A stretch of 64,000 nucleotides of DNA from Streptomyces inusitatus. GTDB taxonomy: Bacteria > Actinomycetota > Actinomycetes > Streptomycetales > Streptomycetaceae. Under the pieces are notes generated by a model, which saw only the letters and a program-made list of their open reading frames with translations, was not told the DNA's origin and ran no database searches. The stretch is taken from assembly GCF_014651115.1 (NCBI RefSeq), contig NZ_BMWG01000007.1:124001-188000 (forward strand), read 5' to 3'. Made by a program: the position numbers and the translations under genes. Positions within the stretch are counted from its first letter, which is position 1. Every line of letters begins with the position of its first letter. Of the stretch, positions 36,424 to 45,387 are shown piece after piece.

Positions 36424-37719
36424 ATGACCACACTGAAGACCCGTTCCCGGACCGCCGTCGCGGGCGCGGTGACCGCCCTGCTCGTCGCGGGCGCCACGGC
36501 GGCACCCGCCACCGCGTCCGCCGCGCCCGCCCCCGCCACCGCGTCCGCCGTACCCGCGTCCGCCGCGCCCGCCCCCGCCACCGCGTCCGCCGTCGTGGCG
36601 GACGAGAGCCACAGGGCCGCACCCCTCACCAGGGCCCGGCTCGCGGCCGAGCTGGAGCGGACCCTGAAGGACGCCGGCTACACCGGCATCGCGGTCGAGG
36701 TACGCCATGGACACCGCCGCCTGGCCGCCTCCGCCGGGGAAGCGGTCCTGGGCACCGGCCGGCCCGCCCCGCGCGACGCCGTGTTCCGCGCGGCCAGCGT
36801 CACCAAGACCTTCGTCGCCACCGTCGTCCTGCAACTGGCCGCCGAGGGAAGGCTGTCCCTGGACGACACGGTCGAGAGATGGCTGCCCGGAGTGGTCGAC
36901 GGCAACGGCAACGACGGCCGCCGGATCACGCTGCGCCATCTGCTCCAGCACACCAGCGGCATCTACAACTGGGACCACAGCGAGGTGACCGGCGACACCG
37001 CCGAGGACTTCGAACGCACCAGATTCGACCGGTTCACCCCGGAGGAGTCCGTCGCCCACGCGATGCGGCACCGCCCCGACTTCCCGCCCGCGGCGCCCGA
37101 CGACCCCGCCCCCCGGTGGAACTACTCCAATCCGGGCTATCTGCTCGCCGGCATGATCGTCGAGAAGGCCACCGGACGCCCCTGGGCCGAGGAGGTCGAA
37201 CGCCGTCTCATCCGCCCCCTGGGCCTGCGCGACACCTACGCCCCCGGCGACGACCCCTATCTGCGCGCACCCCACGCACGCACCTACCACAAGTTCCGCG
37301 GCTCCGACCGCTGGACCGACACCACGGTCCGCGACACGACCTCCGCCGGCGCGGCGGGCGCCCTCGTATCCACCCGGCACGATCTCGACCGCTTCTACAC
37401 CGCGCTGCTCGGCGGCCGGCTCCTGCCCGCCGCGCAGCTCGCCGAGATGCGCCGCACGGTCCCCGTCGGCGGGGTGTACGAGGAGGCGATGCCCGGCCTG
37501 CGCTACGGACTCGGGCTGATGCGCCAGCCCCTGAGCTGCGGCGGACACCGATGGGGCCACGGCGGCGACCTCGACGGCGCCACGGTCAGGACCGGGTTCA
37601 CCGGCGACGGCAGCCGCTCGGTCGTCGTCACCGCCAGCGGCAAGACCGCCGACTTCGCCCAGCTGATGCGCGCGGAGCAGGCCGTCCAGCGGCTCGTGGA
37701 GCGCGCCTTGTGCGGCTGA
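36424..37719 (+). CDS. Secreted serine hydrolase, beta-lactamase/D-Ala-D-Ala carboxypeptidase type
   Basis: A 431-aa class C beta-lactamase-like protein. It has a Sec signal (about residues 8-30, hydrophobic TAVAGAVTALLVAGATAA) followed by an Ala/Pro spacer made of a 14-residue repeat. The active site is SVTK near residue 125 (SxxK), YSNPGY near 234 (YxN) and HGGDLDG near 380 in the KTG position. Esterases, peptidases and D-amino-acid carboxypeptidases share this fold, so the exact substrate is open; cell-wall peptide cleavage is likely given secretion. ATG 36424 was chosen because the signal peptide follows at once. Confidence 0.88.
   Translation: MTTLKTRSRTAVAGAVTALLVAGATAAPATASAAPAPATASAVPASAAPAPATASAVVADESHRAAPLTRARLAAELERTLKDAGYTGIAVEVRHGHRRLAASAGEAVLGTGRPAPRDAVFRAASVTKTFVATVVLQLAAEGRLSLDDTVERWLPGVVDGNGNDGRRITLRHLLQHTSGIYNWDHSEVTGDTAEDFERTRFDRFTPEESVAHAMRHRPDFPPAAPDDPAPRWNYSNPGYLLAGMIVEKATGRPWAEEVERRLIRPLGLRDTYAPGDDPYLRAPHARTYHKFRGSDRWTDTTVRDTTSAGAAGALVSTRHDLDRFYTALLGGRLLPAAQLAEMRRTVPVGGVYEEAMPGLRYGLGLMRQPLSCGGHRWGHGGDLDGATVRTGFTGDGSRSVVVTASGKTADFAQLMRAEQAVQRLVERALCG
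36514..36593 (+). repeat. 42-base tandem repeat (1.9 copies) in hydrolase leader spacer
   Basis: The unit starting GCGTCCGCCGCGCCC at 36514 recurs at 36556 with a 42-base period, encoding two copies of ASAAPAPATASAV(P). It lengthens the linker behind the signal peptide. Confidence 0.85.
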
Positions 37720-37766
37720 CGGGGGGAGCGTCCCGGTCCGCTTCGCGGAGACCGCCCGGCCGCCGA

Positions 37767-38936
37767 TCAGCGCCCGGAAGCCGCCCGGTTGTGGCGAGCC
37801 ACCGCGGAGAAGGAGAGCTTCGGCTCCCAGTGGTACGGGGAGGCGGGGTCGGTGTGGTCCCGCCTGATCACCTTCACCACGGAGAACGACGCGACGTCCA
37901 AATCGTACCGGGGAACGGGGGAGTGCGGGCTGTCCGGGGCGATGAACCCGTAGAGCGACGCTCCGAGGAAACCCTCCCGCTCGAACACCCCGAGCATGTT
38001 CGCGATGTGCTCCGCCTGCTCCCGCTCGTCCCGCAGCACATCGCCGACGACCTCGGGCACGGGCCTGTCCCAGTCGACCACGGACCAGCCGTCCCCGCCG
38101 CGCTCGGCCGCCCCCCGGAAGGTGCCGCAGCCGAACTCCAGGATCATCACGGGTTTGTTCCAGCGCCGGAAGGGCGCCAGTTCCCTGGTGTGTTCACGCG
38201 GGTCACGGTGGTACGTGTAGTAGTCCAGCCCCACGATGTCGAAGAGACTCCAGTCGATCTCCTCCAGCCCCGGGGCGGAACCGTAGGTGATACGCCCGTG
38301 GAAGTTCTCACGCGCCACGGCCACCGCCGCACGGACGAATCCGTCGAGCCTTCGCAGGATGGCCGGGTGGTCGAACTGCCCCTCGGTGAGATACCGGATC
38401 CGGTCGAGAAACGTCGCGCCCGGCACGATGCCGGGCGCGAAGAGGACGTACTCACAGCCGACGGCGAGAATCACCTCGCTCCGGTACGAGGTCCGCAACC
38501 GCTCCGCCAGCCGGGCCGTCCGCGCCAGATGGGCGAGGATCTCCGGCTGAGGATGGTCGAACAGCCGTGGCTGGAGCGTCACCTGGAGACCCCGGCGCAG
38601 CGCCTCGCGCGCGCTGAGTTCCAGCCTGCCGAGGTCGGCTCCGCTCACCGTGACCGCGTTGCAGCGGAGCTCCTTGTCGATGGCGCGCAGATCGGTGCGC
38701 ATCAGGGACGGACTCCACACCTCACGGGTCGTCGTGCCGGGCCCGTAGGCGGTACCGGTGTCGTAGAAGATCCCCCGGTACGTCAGCCCCCGCCCGGCCG
38801 CGCCCCGGCTCCCCCCGGAGACCGCGGCCGCGGCCGCCGGCCCGGCCCCCGCCCCCGGCGCGACCGCAGCGAGCAGGCCCAGCGCGGCCGCCCGCCGGAG
38901 AAAGGCCGCGCGATTGATCGCGTACGACTGTGTCAC
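37767..38936 (-). CDS. Secreted glycoside-hydrolase-like TIM-barrel protein
   Basis: 389 aa. The N-terminus has a twin-arginine-like signal (FLRRAAALGLLAAVAPGAGA, residues about 12-31) followed by Ala/Gly-rich processed DNA. The mature part looks like a (beta/alpha)8 barrel. Glu in AVGCEYVLF (near 160) and Glu in MILEFGCG (near 269) are spaced like the acid/base and nucleophile of clan A glycosidases, and YGSAPGLEEIDWSLFDIVGLDYY looks like the strand carrying substrate contacts. The family (GH5-like or a GHL group) cannot be fixed by eye. It is convergent with the serine hydrolase, with only 47 bases between them. Confidence 0.7.
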   Translation of the reverse strand: MTQSYAINRAAFLRRAAALGLLAAVAPGAGAGPAAAAAVSGGSRGAAGRGLTYRGIFYDTGTAYGPGTTTREVWSPSLMRTDLRAIDKELRCNAVTVSGADLGRLELSAREALRRGLQVTLQPRLFDHPQPEILAHLARTARLAERLRTSYRSEVILAVGCEYVLFAPGIVPGATFLDRIRYLTEGQFDHPAILRRLDGFVRAAVAVARENFHGRITYGSAPGLEEIDWSLFDIVGLDYYTYHRDPREHTRELAPFRRWNKPVMILEFGCGTFRGAAERGGDGWSVVDWDRPVPEVVGDVLRDEREQAEHIANMLGVFEREGFLGASLYGFIAPDSPHSPVPRYDLDVASFSVVKVIRRDHTDPASPYHWEPKLSFSAVARHNRAASGR

Positions 38937-39097
38937 CGTGTCTCCCTGACTTTCGGTCCCTGTCCGCTGTCACCACAGTGGCCCGTTCGGAGCACGGCCT
39001 TCATCCGCCCTCGGTCTCTCCCCGACCGACTTAAGTCGCGTGTACGGAAAGCCCGTTCAGCCTTCCGTCGCACCTCCGGGCGGCAGCCGGAGAGCGA

Positions 39098-40096
39098 TCA
39101 GAGTCCGATCCGGGCGGCGACCGGCAGATGGTCGCTCCCCGTCTCCGGCAGCGACCGGATGTCTGTGGCGGTCGCGCCCCGGGTCAGTATCTGGTCGATC
39201 CGGGCCAGCGGCAGCGCGGCGGGCCAGCTGAACGCGAAGCCCGTGCGGGGCGGGTCCAGATGGGAGAGCACCGGTGCGAGGCCGCGGTCGTCCACCGTGC
39301 TGTTGAGGTCCCCGAGCAGGATCACCCGGTCGAGACGCTCCGCGGCCAGCGCCCTGCCGAGGAGCGCGGCGCTCTCGTCCCGCCACTCGGAGCGGAACCC
39401 TTCGCTCGGACTGAGCCGCACGGAGGGCAGATGGACCGCGTAGACGGCGATGTCGCCCTTCGGCGTCGCGGCGGTGGCTCTGATTCCCCGGTCCCAGCCT
39501 TCCGGTATCCCCTCGGGCTTGATGTCCACGCGCTCCACGTCGCTGAGGGGGTACGTGGACCACAGCCCGACCGTGCCCCTGACCGCGTGGTGGGGATAGC
39601 GCGGTGCGAGCACCGCCGTGTAGTCCGGCAGGGAGGACGGTGTCAGCTCCTCCAGCGCGATGAGATCGGCACCGGCCTCCAGCAGTTTCCGCGCCGTCCC
39701 CGCAGGGTCGGGGTTCTCGTCGCTCACATTGTGCTGGACCGCGGTGAGTCCGTGCCCCGGCCCGGACGGTGGCACGAGCAGGGTTCCGAAGAGGCCGAGC
39801 CAGGCCGCCGCGGGCAGGAGCAGCACCGGCAGGACGACGGTCGCGCGGCGCAGCAGCGCCAGACCCGCCAGTACGGGGACGGCCAGGCCCAGCCAGGGCA
39901 GAAAGATCTCCAGCAGGCTGCCGAGACGCCCGACCCTGTTCGGCACGGCGGCCGGGAACATCAGCAGCCCCGCCACCAGCAGGGCGAGTGCGGCGAGAAC
40001 GCGCCCCCGCCCCGCCCGGCCGAAGGGCACTCGCCGCCCGCCCCGGTCCGTCCTGTCCCTGTCGGGATCCGCGTCCGCTTCACCATTCGTTCTCAC
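39098..40096 (-). CDS. Membrane-anchored EEP phosphatase, VanJ/StaP-like
   Basis: 332 aa. After a basic N-terminal tail there are three closely packed membrane segments (about residues 32-50, 57-82 and 85-108). An endonuclease/exonuclease/phosphatase domain follows outside: VQHNV near 120, LIALEEL (metal Glu), VHLPSVR, ILLGDLNST and the final GSDHLPV. This topology and size match VanJ/StaP, membrane proteins of streptomycetes linked to teicoplanin-type glycopeptide resistance, probably by acting on undecaprenyl-type phosphates. The assignment to that subgroup is by architecture. No van regulatory or ligase genes are visible nearby. Confidence 0.82.
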   Translation of the reverse strand: MRTNGEADADPDRDRTDRGGRRVPFGRAGRGRVLAALALLVAGLLMFPAAVPNRVGRLGSLLEIFLPWLGLAVPVLAGLALLRRATVVLPVLLLPAAAWLGLFGTLLVPPSGPGHGLTAVQHNVSDENPDPAGTARKLLEAGADLIALEELTPSSLPDYTAVLAPRYPHHAVRGTVGLWSTYPLSDVERVDIKPEGIPEGWDRGIRATAATPKGDIAVYAVHLPSVRLSPSEGFRSEWRDESAALLGRALAAERLDRVILLGDLNSTVDDRGLAPVLSHLDPPRTGFAFSWPAALPLARIDQILTRGATATDIRSLPETGSDHLPVAARIGL

Positions 40097-40276
40097 GCGG
40101 TCAGCGACGTCGAAGCGGCTCCGCGGAGTTCCCGGTGCGGCGGAATGATCCGTTCACCCGAAACGTGATGTCGTATTTCCGCCAGCATCGACGGTCTCGC
40201 TCACGAGAGAGTCGGCGGAGGCCCGCGTTCCTGATCGCGGGCCCGTCCGCCCGGCACTCCGCGAAAGGCACAGCGC

Positions 40277-40915
40277 ATGCACGTCGTCCCCGGTCTCAAG
40301 GTCCTCTACTTCGGAACGCCGGTGGTGCTGATCAGTTCACTCAACGAGGACGGCACGGCGAATCTGATGCCCATGTCCTCGGTGTGGTGGCTGGGCCAGT
40401 CGTGCATGCTCGGTCTCGGCGACAACGCCCAGACCACCGCGAACCTGCTCAGGGACGGTGAGTGCGTGCTCAACCTGCCCTCCTCCGCGATGGTCGACGC
40501 CGTCGACCGGATCGCGCTCACCACCGGGAAGCCGGCCGTGCCGGACTACAAGGTGAAGCAGGGCTACCGCCACGAGCCGGACAAGTTCTCGGTCGCAGGG
40601 CTGACCGAACAGGCATCGGACCTGGTCCGGGCCCCCAGGGTCGCGGAATGCCCGGTTCAGCTGGAGTGCCGCGTCGTCTCCGCCCACCCCTTCGGCGGCC
40701 CCGCCCCGCACGCCACCGCCTTCGAGGTCGAAGTCCTGCGCGCCCATGTCGAAGAGGATCTGGTCATCCCCGGGACCCACTATGTGGACCCGCTCCGCTG
40801 GAACCCGCTGATCATGAAGTTCTGCGAGTTCTTCGGCGGCGGGGACAACGTCCACCCGTCGAGACTCGCCGAGGGCTGGAACATGCCGCACCGGCTCCGG
40901 ACGGCGATGGTTTGA
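40277..40915 (+). CDS. Flavin reductase / FMN-binding split-barrel protein
   Basis: A 212-aa protein of the flavin reductase-like (DIM6/NTAB, RutF-related) family. VVLISSLNEDGTANLMPMSSVWWLGQ is the conserved FMN-binding strand-turn, and NLLRDGECVLNLP matches the second conserved block. Such proteins reduce flavin with NAD(P)H for partner monooxygenases or bind FMN tightly. It is convergent with the gene for RutA, an FMNH2-requiring monooxygenase, separated by a strong terminator; a partnership is plausible but they are not co-transcribed. It is divergent from the VanJ-like gene with a 180-base promoter region. Confidence 0.85.
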   Translation: MHVVPGLKVLYFGTPVVLISSLNEDGTANLMPMSSVWWLGQSCMLGLGDNAQTTANLLRDGECVLNLPSSAMVDAVDRIALTTGKPAVPDYKVKQGYRHEPDKFSVAGLTEQASDLVRAPRVAECPVQLECRVVSAHPFGGPAPHATAFEVEVLRAHVEEDLVIPGTHYVDPLRWNPLIMKFCEFFGGGDNVHPSRLAEGWNMPHRLRTAMV

Positions 40916-40937
40916 GCAAGCGTCCGGCGGTCACCGT

Positions 40938-40980
40938 ACGAGGGGCCTGTCCGGTGTGTCCCGCCGGACAGGCCCCTCGT
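40938..40980. terminator. Bidirectional terminator, 17-base perfect stem
   Basis: ACGAGGGGCCTGTCCGG pairs perfectly with CCGGACAGGCCCCTCGT around a 9-base loop, between the convergent flavin reductase gene and rutA. There is no T-tract. Confidence 0.85.
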
Positions 40981-41080
40981 CCCGGGGAAGACGGCGGCCC
41001 TCAGCTGTCAGCCGCACCGGCCGGACCGGTGTCCGCGCCGCGAAGCGGACCGAGACGTCGATCGCACGGGCCTCCGCCGT

Positions 41081-42193
41081 TCAGGGTTTCCCCGGCACGG
41101 AGGCATGTGACCCGGAGGAACGGGACCCGGAGGAACGGGACTTCATGAGCGGCTGAATGCGAGTGCCGAAGTTCTCCATGCCTTCGAGGAACTCGTCGAA
41201 GACCAGAATGACCCCTCTGACGCCGTCGACCTCGCTGATCCGGTCGAGCATCCGCGCGACGGTCTCATAGGATCCGACGAGCGTTCCCATATTGAGGTTC
41301 ACGGCGCCCTCGGGCAGCGCCACGGTTTTCGCGGTCGAGGATTCGTCGGCGTCCTTGTCCGTCGCTGTCTGCGCCGTCAGATATCCCAGCGCCGCGAGGT
41401 CGGCGTTCTCGTGGTAGTCCTCCCACTTCGCCCGCGCCGCGCTGTCGGTCTCGTCCGCGATGACCATGAACAGGGCGAGCGCGCCGACATCGCGCCCGGT
41501 GGCGCGCGTGTGTTCGGCGAGCGCGGCGGTGGCCTCGGAGAGGGCGAGCGGAGTGTTGACCCCACTGCCCAGGATGAAGTTCCCGTCGGCGTGCTCGGCG
41601 GCGAACCTCATCCCCGTACCGCTCTGCCCGGCGGCGAGGATGTCGATGTGCCCGTTCGCCGGGCGCGGGGAGAGTACGCAGCCGTCCATTCGGTAGAACT
41701 CGCCGGTGAAGTCGCTTGTGCCCTCGCCCCACAGCTGTCGCAGCACGGTGACGTACTCGGCGGCCCGCGCGTAGCGGTTGGCGAAGTGCTCGTCCCCGGG
41801 CCACAGCCCCATCTGGGCGTATTCGGCGGGGGCCCAGCCGGTGACGATATTGACGCCGGCCCGGCCCGGGGCGATCGAGTCGATGGTCGCGGCCATCCGG
41901 GCGGCGATCGCCGGGGGCAGCGCGAGGACGGGTGCGGAGGCGTAGAGCCTGATCCGCTCGGTCACGGCGGCCAGCGCCGCGGTCAGGGTGAACGATTCGA
42001 GGCAGTGGTCCCAGAACTCCGTCTCGCCCCCGAAACCCTTGAGTTTGATCATCGACAGTGCGAAGTCCAGGCCGTACTCCTCGGCCCGCTGAACGATGGC
42101 TTTGTTCAATTCGAAGGTCGGCATGTACTGCGGAGAACTCTTCGAGATGAGCCAGCCGTTGTTGCCGATGGGGAGGAACACTCCGATGTCCAT
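41081..42193 (-). CDS. rutA: Pyrimidine monooxygenase RutA (LLM flavin-dependent)
   Basis: 370 aa, luciferase-like TIM barrel. The N-terminal pattern [20 protein letters not shown] and [16 protein letters not shown] are RutA hallmarks, and INIVTGW-type and [16 protein letters not shown] segments are typical FMN/ring-binding loops. RutA uses FMNH2 and O2 to open the uracil or thymine ring. The usual rutBCDEFG neighbours are absent, so this is an orphan copy; reduced flavin may come from the convergent flavin reductase. The C-terminus ends in a Ser/Arg-rich tail with a doubled [16 protein letters not shown] precedes ATG 42193. Confidence 0.88.
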   Translation of the reverse strand: MDIGVFLPIGNNGWLISKSSPQYMPTFELNKAIVQRAEEYGLDFALSMIKLKGFGGETEFWDHCLESFTLTAALAAVTERIRLYASAPVLALPPAIAARMAATIDSIAPGRAGVNIVTGWAPAEYAQMGLWPGDEHFANRYARAAEYVTVLRQLWGEGTSDFTGEFYRMDGCVLSPRPANGHIDILAAGQSGTGMRFAAEHADGNFILGSGVNTPLALSEATAALAEHTRATGRDVGALALFMVIADETDSAARAKWEDYHENADLAALGYLTAQTATDKDADESSTAKTVALPEGAVNLNMGTLVGSYETVARMLDRISEVDGVRGVILVFDEFLEGMENFGTRIQPLMKSRSSGSRSSGSHASVPGKP

Positions 42194-42278
42194 GCCGCTC
42201 CTCAGTCACCAGGGGTTTCGCCCCCCATCATGACGACAACGCGGGCCCGCGCAAAGCGTGTCGGGGCCGTCAGGGCCG

Positions 42279-43799
42279 TCAGGGAGCCAGGGCCGAGGTC
42301 AGCGCGGTGAGGAGTTCGCCTCCGGCGGTGTCACCGCGGAGGTTCGACAGGAAGGCCCCGCCCATCCCGTTCTCCTTCAGGTAGGCGACCTTTCCGGTGA
42401 CCGTCGCCGGTGTGTCATAGGTCCAGTATTCGCTGCCGCAGTGCGCGACGGCCGTCTTGCCCAGCTCTCCGGTGGGCGCGCACCGGGGTTTGACGGTCCG
42501 GTAGTCGTCGAGGCCGGGGCCGAAGGCGCCGTCGGCCGGTTCCGTCGAGCGGAGCCAGCCCGACCAGGGGTCGCGGGTGACGTTCTTCCAGCCCCAGGCG
42601 TGGGTGGGGATCCCGGCGATCAGCTTGTTCGGGTGGATGCCCTTCTCCGTCAGATTCCACATGTCGGAGTGGACGTCCCTGCCCCACTCCCAGATGTCCC
42701 AGGAGGAGTTCAACGGCGCGTGGGGCGCGAGCTTGGGGACCCACATGTCGTCGAGCGGGTGGTAGTAGTCGAAGGTCTTCACGTTGTACCAGTCGACATG
42801 GGCGGCCGCCCGGGGAAGATCGGACTCCGTGTAGGACTGCTTCGCGGGCCCCCAGCGGCCGATGGTCACCGTCAGGAGCCTGCCGCCGCCCACGGCGCTC
42901 CTGAGTTCCCGGACGAGAGGTGTGATGGTGGTCGGGCCGCCCGGGGGGCAGGCGCTCTGGCAGCGCTCGAACTCCACGGCCAGGTCGATGCCGTCGAAGA
43001 GTCCCGCCCAGCGGGGATCGTCCAGAAGCCGGGCGCAGGAGGCGGCGAAGGCGGCCGGGTTCTGCCGGGCCGCGGTCCAGTCGACGTTCTGGCCGGGGCC
43101 TCCGAAGGACCACAGGAGTTTCAGCTGCGGCTGGCGGTTCTTGAGCGCGCGCAGCTGGTTGAGGTATCCGCGCAGGGGCTGGCTCGCGGTGTCGGCCTGC
43201 CCGGAGACGCTGTTCCCCGCGGTGAAGGACCTCTCCAGCGCCGCGTGCTCGTCCCCGATGCCGCACCGGCCGCCGTCGACGGTGCCGTATCCGTAGGTGA
43301 GATGGGTGAGCTTGGCCGCGGAGCCGCCGGTGACCAGGTCTTTGACATGGAAGCCCCGCTCGTGGCTGCCCTTCTCGGTGAAGACGCCCATCACGACCGG
43401 CTTCGCGGGCATCGGCGGCGTCGTGCCCGTCGTACGGACCCTGGTGTGAACGCTGGACGCGGGGTGTCCCGTACGGGGCACGGCGACCGCGGCGAACGAG
43501 TACACCCTGTTGGGGATGAGCCCGGTGACGGTGAAGGTGGTGCCGGTCGTCGTCCCGATGTTCGTGCCGCCGTTCTTCACCACCTGGTAGTGAAGGATCT
43601 CGCCGGGCGCGGTGGGCGGGGTCCAGCTCAGGGTGACCGTGGTGTCCGTGATCTCCACGGCGACGGGGGCGCCCGGATGGGCGCTGTCGTCGGCCTGGGC
43701 CGGGCCCGCCAGACCCGTCAGCAACCCCAGTAACACCGCGATTCCTGTCAGTACGGCGGCCACCCGGGTCAGCGGACCTCGTGCGGGGGGACGGCCCAT
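42279..43799 (-). CDS. Secreted GH18 chitinase-like protein with FnIII domain
   Basis: 506 aa. Sec signal (residues about 10-36), one fibronectin type III domain (about 40-125: VEITDTTVTLSWTPPTAPGE), then a GH18 barrel (about 130-500) with the strand KLTHLTYGYG, LKLLWSFGGPG (SxGG motif) and the catalytic strand FDGIDLAVEFE near 270. The GH18 motif is DGxDxDxE. Here the third Asp is Ala while the final Glu is kept, so catalysis by substrate assistance may be weakened or the protein may be a binder. GAGGAG lies 5 bases before ATG 43799. Chitin turnover fits the neighbouring deacetylase theme. Confidence 0.88.
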   Translation of the reverse strand: MGRPPARGPLTRVAAVLTGIAVLLGLLTGLAGPAQADDSAHPGAPVAVEITDTTVTLSWTPPTAPGEILHYQVVKNGGTNIGTTTGTTFTVTGLIPNRVYSFAAVAVPRTGHPASSVHTRVRTTGTTPPMPAKPVVMGVFTEKGSHERGFHVKDLVTGGSAAKLTHLTYGYGTVDGGRCGIGDEHAALERSFTAGNSVSGQADTASQPLRGYLNQLRALKNRQPQLKLLWSFGGPGQNVDWTAARQNPAAFAASCARLLDDPRWAGLFDGIDLAVEFERCQSACPPGGPTTITPLVRELRSAVGGGRLLTVTIGRWGPAKQSYTESDLPRAAAHVDWYNVKTFDYYHPLDDMWVPKLAPHAPLNSSWDIWEWGRDVHSDMWNLTEKGIHPNKLIAGIPTHAWGWKNVTRDPWSGWLRSTEPADGAFGPGLDDYRTVKPRCAPTGELGKTAVAHCGSEYWTYDTPATVTGKVAYLKENGMGGAFLSNLRGDTAGGELLTALTSALAP

Positions 43800-43930
43800 C
43801 GCTTCTCCTCAACTGGAAGTGACACAGCTGTGCACCGCATCCCCCGGGCCGATTCACGCGTCCGGCCGAGGCCGAGGCCTGGGCCAGAGGCTAGGAGGAG
43901 TGCGTGGGGAGGGCAACGAGTATGAGGCGA

Positions 43931-43957
43931 CTCACATCAAGTGAGAGCTTTTCTCAC
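43931..43957. promoter_or_regulatory. Overlapping CTCAC/GTGAG palindromes upstream of the chitinase gene
   Basis: CTCAC-ATCAA-GTGAG (43931-43945) overlaps GTGAGA-GCTTT-TCTCAC (43941-43957): three alternating half-sites at 10-11 base spacing. It lies about 130-160 bases upstream of the chitinase start and at the 3' end of the pseudogene. It could be an operator or a small terminator. Confidence 0.4.
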
Positions 43958-45141
43958 CGGGCGCCCATCAGCTCGCGGACCAGGAAGTCCCAGCAGCGCT
44001 TGCGGACATGGGCCAGGCAGTCGATGAAGGTGTGCTCGGCTCCCGGGACGATGAGCAGCTCGAAGTCCTTGTCGGCGGCGATGAGCCGGTCGGCCAGCCG
44101 CAGGGTGTGGTCGGGGTGGACCTGGCCGTCCGGCACGGTGACGACGTGGTCGAACCGGTCGTCCGTGACCCTGGCGAAGCCGGAGCCGTCCAGACCGACC
44201 CGGCACACCGTGCGCCGGTACGGATCCTCCTCGACGAGCCCGGAGGCGATGAAGTGCACCACCCGCTCCGCCTCGTCGACGCGCAGGATCCGCCGGACCG
44301 CCCACCGCCGTGACCTGCCCGAGCAGCGCCCCGGTGCGCAGGTCGTACCGGTACAGATGCCCCCAGCCGTCCCGCTGCGATTACCACAGCACCTCGTCGG
44401 CCAGCCCCCGCACGATCGGCGGCTCGTACATCCACTGGTTGGCTCCACCCGGGTGGAGCCGGTCTCGGTGAGTACGGCGGTTACCTCGCCGGTGGCCGGG
44501 TCCAGCCGGTGCAGGGTGAGCGTGCGCCGGTCGCGGGGCCGGTCGAGGCAGTACACCGCCGAGCCGTCCGGGGCCCACCACGCCCACCCGGCCATGACCG
44601 GCGACATGTCCGGCATGAGCAGCGGTTCGGCCCGCGAGCGGACGACCGTGCCCTCGGCGACGTCCAGGACGACCAGTTCGGCCAGCGGCAGGTTCTCGTC
44701 CCCGGCGTAGGCGAACCGCTGGGTGTGCGACCGGGGCGCGCCGCCGTCGGCGGGCGGGCCTCCAGAAGATGGGTACGCCGGACGGCTCGCTGGTCGGTCC
44801 GGTGCGTCAGCACCTTTGTGGAGTCGGGCGACCAGGCCACCGCGGGCGGCGGATGCGGCAGGCCGACCTTGCGGAGCAGGGTGCTGTTGCCCGTGGAGTC
44901 CGGGCCGGAGCCGTATGCGTGGTCGGGCCCGCCGCCGGTGGTCAGCGCCCACTCACGGCCGTCGGAGAGCGAGCGGGCCCACAGGTCGTGCCCCCGCCGG
45001 GACACCGCGAACCTCCCGTCGGGCGAGAGCACCTCCAGCGGGTTGCCCGGCGGCGCGACGAACGCCGCCGCGAAGACGACGACGTCTGGTGCCAGTCGAT
45101 GATCGCCACCGCCCGGTCCAACGCCCGGCCCGTCGAGGCCG
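43954..45141 (-). pseudogene. Decayed S9 prolyl-oligopeptidase / DPP-IV-like gene
   Basis: Reading the minus strand, recognisable DPP-IV beta-propeller sequence is split over several frames. EVLSPDGRFAVSRRGHDLW and NSTLLRKVGLPHPPPAVAWS lie in one frame (about 45060-44800), ENLPLAELVVLDVAEG to LDPATGEVTAVLTETG in a second (about 44710-44465), and NQWMYEPPIVRGLADEVLW in a third, ending in an in-frame TAA at 44381. After VCRVGLDGSGFARVTDD the sequence jumps to the family's extreme C-terminus (HPDHTLRLADRLIAADKDFELLIVPGAEHTF). Most of the hydrolase domain with the catalytic Ser is therefore deleted. Only the final His region remains. Clearly inactive. Confidence 0.85.
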
Positions 45142-45198
45142 CACGGCAGGGCGTCGACGTCCTGGGGCCGGGCGTCCCGTCCGCCGTCCGCCGTCCGC

Positions 45199-45336
45199 TT
45201 TGAGAACATCGCCCGCTTCGTCGACTTCGTGAGCGAGGGCATCGTCCGCGCCGCCGAGCAGGCCCGCGAGATCCTCTACGCCAAACCCGAACCGGCCTCG
45301 GGCGGCCCCGCCGAGCCGCGCCCGGACCGCTCGTGA
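45199..45336 (+). pseudogene. Possible 3' fragment of an unidentified gene
   Basis: A plus-strand open stretch ending at TGA 45334-45336 reads ENIARFVDFVSEGIVRAAEQ and continues REILYAKPEPASGG. That is a natural-looking helical C-terminus with a Pro-rich tail, but it has no start codon or credible upstream part. It lies at the 5' edge of the peptidase pseudogene, so two gene remnants seem to have been joined by deletion. Family unknown. Confidence 0.4.
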
Positions 45337-45387
45337 ACAGCGCCGGTACGCGCCGGAGACGGGACCCCGAGGCCCGCTGAAGGCTGA

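Noticed and set aside
37731..37753. Hairpin TCCGC-TTC-GCGGA between convergent genes
   Set aside because: The stem is only five bases; too weak to call a terminator with confidence.
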